From: Bactrocera neohumeralis
Lineage: Eukaryota; Arthropoda; Insecta; Diptera; Tephritidae
DNA: 64,000 nt
Direction of reading: 5' to 3'
Assembly (NCBI RefSeq): GCF_024586455.1
Contig: NC_065921.1
Span: 74,419,865 to 74,483,864, forward strand
Shown: positions 57,655 through 64,000 of the stretch, in pieces
Position numbering within the stretch: the stretch's first letter is position 1
How the letters are laid out: every line of letters starts with the position of its first letter
Position numbers and translations under genes: made by a program
The notes under the pieces: model-generated
What the model was told of the DNA's origin: nothing
Databases searched by the model: none
Seen by the model: only the letters and a program-made list of their open reading frames with translations

Positions 57655-59300
57655 TGTTTCTGTAGACGTGTCTTTTGAAATGAGATAGCACTTTTTTCGA
57701 CGTTAGTCTTTTTGACAGAGGATACTTAATTCCGACTCAGTTTGTTTTGCCAATTCATAATGAACAGTCTTACTCCGGAACAACGTTTGGCATATGTTAT
57801 TGGTCTTATTCCGCTTACCTCAGATTTCGTTAGTCTATCATAAAGCTGTTGATGTGACACATATTGATTTAAAATAATTAGCCTGGTTTATCGACGATAT
57901 GATACTCAAGATTTGACGTTAAATATGTAGTTTCAACCGCAGTCAGATATTGTCTCCTTTTTTATACTCTCGCAACAAAGTTGCTAAGGAGAGTATTATA
58001 GTTTTGTTCACATAACGGTTGTTTGTAAGTCCTAAAAATAAAAGAGTCAGATATAGGGTTATATATACCAAAGTGATCAGGGTGACGAGTAGAGTCGAAA
58101 TCCGGATGTCTGTCTGTCCGTCCGTCCGTCCGTCTGTCCGTCCGTGCAAGCTGTAACTTGAGTAAAAATTGAGATATCATGATGAATGACTTGGTACACG
58201 TATTCCTTGGCTCCATAAGAAGGTTCAGTTCGAAGATGGGCAAAATCGGCCCACTGCCACGCCCACAAAATGGCGAAAACCGAAAACCTATAAAGTGTCA
58301 TAACTAAGCCATAAATAAAGATATTAAAGTGAAATTTGGCACAAAGGATCGCATTAGGGAGGGGCATATTTGGACGTAATTTTTTTGGAAAAGTGGGCGT
58401 GGCCCCGCCCCCTACTAAGTTTTTGTACATATCTCGGAAACTACTATAGCTTTGTCAACCAAACTCAACAGAGTCGTTTCCTTCAGGCATTTCCATTTAC
58501 AGTTCAAAAATGGAAGAAATCGGATAATAACCACGCCCACCTCCCATACAAAGGTTATGTTGAAAATCACTAAAAGTGCGTTAGCCGACTAACAAAAACG
58601 TCAGAAACACTAAATTTTAAGGAAGAAATGGCAGAAGAAAGCTGCACCCAGACTTTTTTTAAAAATTGGAAATGGGCGTGGCGTCGCCGACTTATGGACC
58701 AAAAACCATATCTCAGGAACTACTCAACCGATTTCAATGAAATTCGGTATGTAAAATTTTCTTAACACCTTGATGACATGCACGAAATATGCTTAACAAC
58801 CACGCCTTCTTCCAATATAACGCTATTTTGAATTCCATCTGATGCCTTCTCTGTATAATATATCTAATGTAGTACATTAGGAACCAATGATGATAGCGGA
58901 ATAAAACTTTACACAAATACGGTATTTGAAAAATATGTAAATGACGGATAATGAAATCTCGATTATCACTTTATCATGCGAGAGTATAAAATGTTCGGTG
59001 ACACCCGAACTTAGCCCTTCCTTACTTGTTCTAGCTAATTTTGATAATTAGCAGCCATAGCAATGTTGAACCTTTCCGCATATAAAGGGATATGTAAAGT
59101 CTAGAGCTTATGCTGATAATCCCGCTTCGTTTCAGACCTTGGAGTAAAACATAACGTGTGTCGTTCGCCAGTTACCTGTCGAAATGCTCGAACAAATCAT
59201 CAAAAATTGCACTCAATGGAATCAAAATCAAAGAGGTAATCTTCAGAAAGTAAACACGAAAGAATGTTGCTTCTTCCGCTTCATAAACCAGGCTGAGACC
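57655..59300 (+). mobile_element. Tc1/mariner-superfamily relic (copy 5), split by a Helentron-type insertion
   Basis: The left part has a GGGTGTTTCTGTAGACGTGT end and the N-terminus MNSLTPEQRLAY (57761). The right part at 59160-59260 reads VVRQLPVEMLEQIIKN, the usual C-terminal helix of this transposase family, and then ACCTTTTTTATTAATAATAT near the end. The middle of the gene is missing, and 57963-59030 is a different element. Frameshifts follow shortly after the N-terminus. Confidence 0.65.
57963..59030 (+). mobile_element. Helentron-associated short element, apparently full length
   Basis: It starts TATACTCTCGCA (57963-57974), and the exact inverse TGCGAGAGTATA lies at 58977-58988. That is followed by the hairpin GTTCGG-TGACAC-CCGAAC (58993-59010) and a tail TTAGCCCTTCCTTACTTGTT. 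A GTCTGTCTGTCCGTCCGTCC tract (58109-58145) is the GTCY protomicrosatellite. Subterminal inverted repeats, microsatellite and 3' hairpin match the Helentron-associated INE layout. There is no ORF of its own; frames of 60-117 codons here read the repeat. Five GGGCGTGG/CCACGCCC boxes are spaced along it. Confidence 0.75.
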
Positions 59301-60348
59301 TACTTATGTCAAATACCTTTTTTATTAATAATATAATACATCGCTCTTTTCATACATTAATCTTCGGTGGCTTTCCAAAATTTCACTTATGAGTTTCTTA
59401 TTAATGCTTACGTCGCGTCATGCCGGTTGTTGACCCAATTTCCGGCGGCCTGCGGAGATTTGCATGTATATTTTTAAAAACTTCTTCAGAATTTCTACAT
59501 AAGTCTGTCTATCATACACAAATATATGTATACATATAAGTATATATAAATATATATATGTGCATATATACAGATAAATATAAGTACATACGAGTATATG
59601 TATATATGTACATGCGCTGAAAATTACAACGCTCTCTGTGTAAATGCAGTGTGTTAACACATTTGCACAGCTGTCAACTTGAATAATTCCACAGTGACAA
59701 TTTATTTTAAATGAAATGAGGTAAATGAGCTTTTTAAGCCATTTAATACAAGTGCGCATAAATATTTTTACAATTTCTGCTTTCCATATATATTTTTTTA
59801 TTATTTGCAGTTCGTGTTCTTATGTTCCATATTTTGCTTTGCAATGTTGTTGGCAATCCAATATTTTATTTCTCATAATCTTGCATATGCTTTATAGATT
59901 CATTAATTTTTTGCATTTTTATATGATAAAGAAATTTCTAGAAATATTTCCAACTTTTTTTCATAAATTTTATTGGAACTAAATTGTTTAAAATCCATTT
60001 CAAATTGCTTTTAGATTGATTTTCGTGTATTAAATTTGTATTTATCAATATTTTGCATATTTTCTATTCAATTCTGAAATCTTAATTGAAGCTTTCAACG
60101 TCAAATTGCATAAATTTTTGTGGTTTATTGCCTTATAAAATTTAGATAAATGTTTAAGATTTTTACTAAGCGAACAATCTGAAAAACATATACACGTACA
60201 TACATATGAACACCCACAACATTTTGCAAAGAAATCACAGCACTCGAATAAATACAGCGTGTGACATGCTTTGCTTAAAAAGGTCTTAAATATTTCAAAT
60301 ATTTACGTGCTGAACAAAGCATTTTATTTCTCATACAATTTTTAACAA
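59301..60348. other. AT-rich spacer
   Basis: Includes a TACATA/TATATG-type simple stretch at about 59516-59625. No gene is supported; frames of 85-113 codons at 59418-59982 translate AT-rich and microsatellite sequence. Confidence 0.45.
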
Positions 60349-60349
60349 G

Positions 60350-61518
60350 TATGGGCAGAAAATAGTAAGACTTTTTTATATAAATTTCACACGAAAACCC
60401 AATCGTCGAAATGATAGATGACCAAGTGTCACATCAAAATAATTATTAGTGTTTAGCATACACTTGCCTCTCTGAGGTACATAAAGTGGATTCAGCGGTT
60501 TTAACGATCAGTCAAAATATTCAAAAAAAAGTTCCATGAAATTTTGTAAGCGGAATCAAATTTCTGGTGCCAAAAGGTTCAAAATATTAGAAACAATATT
60601 TTGGTAAAAACTGTTTGTCGCGACCAAGTGTCTTAGATTAATACAAGTTATTCAAAGAGAGTCGAGAACGCGTTGACAACGAACCACGTTCAGGACGGCC
60701 ATCAACTGATGATCCACACGACAATAAAATAAAAGAATTACTGCTTGAGAATCGACGATTGACAGTCAGAGGTCTAACTGGCATAGTTGGAAAATCTGAA
60801 GGATCAGCAAAAGCCATTTTGAAAGATCATTTGGGCCTAAGAAAAGTGAAAGTTCTAAAATCACTCAGTTTTTTTGAAAAACAGCGTCGTGTTCACGACT
60901 GTGGAACAATGCTTTCCGACTACCAGGTTGTCAGGAAACATATTATTACTGGCGATGAGTCTTGTATCTATGCTTACGACACGGAAACAGACGATCAATC
61001 GGCCGAATATCGTGGCAAAGGTGAGCCGAAGCCGAAAAAACCACGTCAAAGCTGATCAAAAATCAAGATTATGCTGACAGTATTCATCGACTATCACGTT
61101 GTGATGTACTCTGAATTCTTTCCGACCGGCCAAACTGTCAACAAGCAATACAATTTGAGTGTTCTGCGTCGTTCGCTCGAAGCTACTTGTAAAACAAGGC
61201 CGGAATTCTTGGCCGACAACTTTTGGTTTTTGCACCGCGATAATGCACCTACACCTGCATTGCATCTTCGTGAGTTTTTTTTACCAAATTTTCGTGCCGC
61301 AACCACCGTATTCGCCTGATTTAGCTCCGTGTGACTCTGGGAAACCGTTTTAAGTCAATTGAAATTTACTTTTAGAACTGTTTCGAGGATTGGAAAAAAA
61401 AGTTAGCACAAGTGTATTGGAACCAAAGGGGGTTATTTTGAGAGATGACATAGATTTCGAACAATAAATTAAGAATTTTAAAATTATCAAGAAAATCTTA
61501 CTATTTTTTGGTCATAGT
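60350..61518 (+). mobile_element. Near-full-length mariner with dead transposase
   Basis: The ends TATGGGCAGAAAATAGTAAG and (inverted) TATGACCAAAAAATAGTAAG face each other about 1.17 kb apart, the usual mariner length. The transposase, read across breaks, has PRSGRPSTDD, ELLLENRRLTVRGLTGIV, TGDESCIYAYDTETDDQSAE (first Asp at 60954), HRDNAP (second Asp at 61239) and YSPDLAPCD (third Asp at 61333). A TGA at 61052-61054 follows KPRQS, replacing Arg. The second-to-third Asp distance is 94 nt instead of the 105 expected for DD34D, so there is a net frameshifting deletion. The C-terminus is degraded. Confidence 0.88.
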
Positions 61519-62540
61519 AATATACGTCAATAGCAAGGCGACAATTCAACCAATAATTTCTTATCGCATTACGTAAGGGAATGTACTAAGAAGTAGGGTG
61601 CCTGTAAATGTATAGGCTGTTTTGAAAGCGACTTCATATATAATGGGTTCTAGGCCACAAATAAATTGATAAATTGATGAGATTGCCAAAAGTGTTGACT
61701 ACTGAACTATTTCAGGAAATACGGAAATCAATTAGAATCGCGTATAATGGAATTTCCGCAAGGACTGACAAACGTATAAGGGTGAGACGGAATGTCTTAA
61801 GGACATGCAGTGTTGTCAAAATTATGTAAAAGAGACCCGAAAGAAAGCACGCATGCTTTTTACTCAGACGTTCATGAAAGAACTGCAGAACGGTTGCTAG
61901 CCTAATAACAGATCACAACTTATTGGCATCACATCCGAGCCAGATTTACATAAGTAACGATGATACGATGAGAAGCGAACCAAAGTTCGAAAATTAGTAA
62001 GTTAAACTTTCCAAAGCTTATCTAATCAACTTCACCGGTTAATACAAAATGTATAAGTTATTCTAATTTCCATATAGACATAAAGGATGAGGCACCCTGC
62101 ACTGCTCAGTAAATGTGTTCAGTAGTATTTATACAGTTTTATCAGGTATTATTTCTGCCAGAATTTTTTTAATCTATGCATACAAAGATATACAATGTAT
62201 ATATATGTATGTATAATAACGTACATACATGAGCATATGAATATGCATATGTTAGAGTGTTAGCTCCGTAAAGCCAAAGCAGATAGAAGAAAGCGAGCAG
62301 CCACATGAGTTATGTAAAGTAATATTTTACCAAAGTAAATTCAATAGTGTTTTTATAGCTTGAAGCCTTGTTGTTGCTATGCAATGTGTTGTTGTTTGAT
62401 GTCGCACATTTACTGTTGCCACTTCGTCAGAATGGTCAATTCATAAATTTTTGATAATTTTTTTCGAAAATCGTATTCATAAATTTACAAGCATACCAAT
62501 AATAGATATTTGTTCAAATATGTGATGGCACCTTTATATA
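61519..62540. other. Spacer, no supported gene
   Basis: AT-rich sequence with short TATGTATG-type runs near 62200-62250. No gene or element was recognised. Confidence 0.45.
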
Positions 62541-62544
62541 TGTA

Positions 62545-63060
62545 CATCGTGACTGGTAAATCCAAAACATATTTAATTATTCATCAATATTTATTTTGTC
62601 TCCTTCAAAGTAATCCCCGTCAGATGTAATACACTTATGCCAGCAATTTTTCCAGTCCTGGAAATGCTTTTCTTAAGCACCTTTTAAGATAGGCTTCAGA
62701 TCCTTCAGCGAATTTTGTTTTATTTCTTCGATAGAGTAAAAACGGGTTCCACGGAGCGGCAATTTTAGTTTATGTAACAAGAAAAAATCATACGGAGCCA
62801 AATCTGGTGACTGCGGTGTTTGATCAATCGTATTCATTGTGTTTTTGGCTTTAAATTCAGTCACAAAATCAGTTTTATCGGGACGAGTAGAGCAAGAACG
62901 CGTTTCATTCCCAAAATATCCACCAAAATCATTCAAATGGACTCGCGACAGATGTCGAGCTCTCTTGCCATCTCTCTAACGTTTGCCTGACGATTTCCAA
63001 ACACCATATCCTTCACTTTTTTTTCGTCCAGAACGAGGCATGTCTTCAACAATCTAACTA
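62545..63060 (-). mobile_element. Internally deleted mariner
   Basis: On the minus strand, the N-terminal side reads NRQANVREMARELDICRES and ILGMKRVLALLVP. It then joins directly to FKAKNTMNTIDQTPQSPDLA, PYDFFLLHKLKLPLRGTRFY and IEEIKQNSLKDLKPI, with GDYFEGDKINIDE at the end (frameshift before it). The segment holding the first two catalytic Asp residues is gone, so it could only move with a transposase supplied from elsewhere. The subfamily looks close to irritans-type mariners. Confidence 0.8.
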
Positions 63061-63159
63061 CTAAGAAAACGGATGAAATGAAGGCTAACGTGATAAGAGT
63101 CAAAATCTCATACAAGCAGCCGGTCAGTTGAAGATGCTCCATGCATCTGAAACGGTAGA

Positions 63160-64000
63160 GATCTCAAAAGACCGCATGTGTCATATAGCAGAAAGGTAAA
63201 GTGTGCTGGATGTCTTGTTTGATGCCTCCTGACGATAAGCAAAACGATGACTTCGCAATAGTATTTGAAACTGTCGAAGCGACCGTTCCCACGACAGTCG
63301 AGTCAACGTAAACGGAACGGACCCGGTTTTTTTTACTTTCTATAGCGATAGAAGCGACCAGCGGAATCTCAAGATCCTCATACATCGTTGAAGCGTTTGA
63401 GCTTACCACAAATTTATTAAGGCAGTCAACATCAATCCCAGCTACTTCAACAGGCTCTCCAAAGGTGTGTGCCGAGATATTTCAAACTCAGTCTGGCAAA
63501 AGCCGGACATTAGTGTAGAAAGTGGCTGGATTGTTCCACCTATTAGACAGTGTCCAGTCAGAACACCTACAATTGCAGCGAGATTAGCTTTCCTAAGTGC
63601 AAGTAGTTCGGAAGACTTTTTACGGTTCAATTTAGGCCAAACGCAGCTCGCAGTTGCACAAATCCTGCTTATAAACCAGCATTTGCCGTGGCCATTGAAT
63701 GTCCAAGAGTCCAGCGCTGGAACGCAAGAGGTCATTGGATTATCCGCACACTTGCAATCCTTTTAAAATGGGAGAAGGGCACCCTCATCGGCTTTGCAGT
63801 TTCCAACGATTCCGATGTGACCGTGTACACAAAAAAGTCTAATATGGAAAAAGTTTGAAGCTATTGCGAGTGAAGGCATGCAATCCGTGAGCTGTTTTAA
63901 ACAAACAACTCAAAACCAGTAATATGCTCGGATTTCGAAGTGATGGTATAACTTCTAAAGGAGGCTGCTCTTCTAAGAAGCACATTTACTGCTATCTGTA
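63160..64000 (-). pseudogene. LINE RNase H and C-terminal region, cut by window edge
   Basis: A 97-codon frame (63442-63735) contains WPKLNRKKSSELLALRKANL and AAIVGVLTGHCLIGGTIQPL, the conserved tail after the RNase H domain of R1/I-like LINEs. It corresponds to the degenerate block at 50060-50170. Further minus-strand debris extends to 63160 and toward 64000, where the copy leaves the window. Frame changes show it is dead. Confidence 0.7.

Noticed and set aside
57943..58430. Three overlapping minus-strand frames with RTDGRTDG-type repeats
   Set aside because: They read the GTCY microsatellite and body of the Helentron-type element; no coding function.
59418..59759. 113-codon minus-strand frame
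   Set aside because: Reads through a TATATG/TACATA simple repeat; repeated IYLYICTYI pattern is microsatellite translation.
1..64000. Search for tRNA, rRNA or snRNA genes
   Set aside because: No B-box-like GGTTCGAATCC, cloverleaf or conserved rRNA stretch was recognised by eye; a covariance-model scan would be decisive.

Overview
The window looks like a piece of a higher dipteran nuclear genome, most likely a tephritid fruit fly (Bactrocera, Zeugodacus or Ceratitis type). The reasons are one intact insect-style P-protein (hoepel) gene, mariner and Tc1-like DNA transposon relics, R1/I-like and RTE-like LINE relics, Helentron-type short elements carrying GTCY microsatellites, and extremely AT-rich spacer. 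The species is inferred from the mobile-element flavour, not proven. Only one protein gene is strongly supported.

Layout. Positions 1-910 are the edge of a satellite built from 12-bp subunits inside a larger repeat. From 911 to about 28.7 kb there is no recognisable gene. This is AT-rich spacer made largely of decayed tandem repeats: unit lengths of about 200-250 bp between 4.3 and 10 kb, 294 bp at 12.4-13.1 kb, and about 100-115 bp in the AAGCTT-rich arrays at 19.8-20.7 and 22.2-22.8 kb. It also holds two cryptically simple blocks (GAGTTTAAC-like at 15.3-15.8 kb, TAATGA-like at 17.1-18.3 kb) and two hairpin-forming inverted repeats (3770-3848 and 8910-9093).

From 28.7 to 43 kb and from 49.5 to 64 kb the window is a graveyard of transposable elements. 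At least ten LINE fragments show endonuclease, reverse-transcriptase or RNase H signatures. There are three irritans/mauritiana-like mariner relics plus one SETMAR/Mos1-type fragment, and five relics of another IS630/Tc1/mariner family. At least seven pieces belong to Helentron-associated short elements. Several are nested: a mariner inside a LINE (33.86-34.20 kb) and a complete-looking Helentron-type element inside a Tc1-like element (57.96-59.03 kb). Every transposase or RT that can be read carries a stop, frameshift, deletion or lost catalytic residue.

The one real gene, at 43.29-45.63 kb on the minus strand, encodes a 777-residue multi-spanning P-protein/hoepel transporter with no internal stop. 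A possible non-coding first exon lies at about 48.5-48.7 kb. If it is real, the first intron is about 2.9 kb and contains a GA microsatellite, a Helentron-type fragment and a 1.7-kb AT-rich minisatellite. No tRNA, rRNA or CRISPR was seen.
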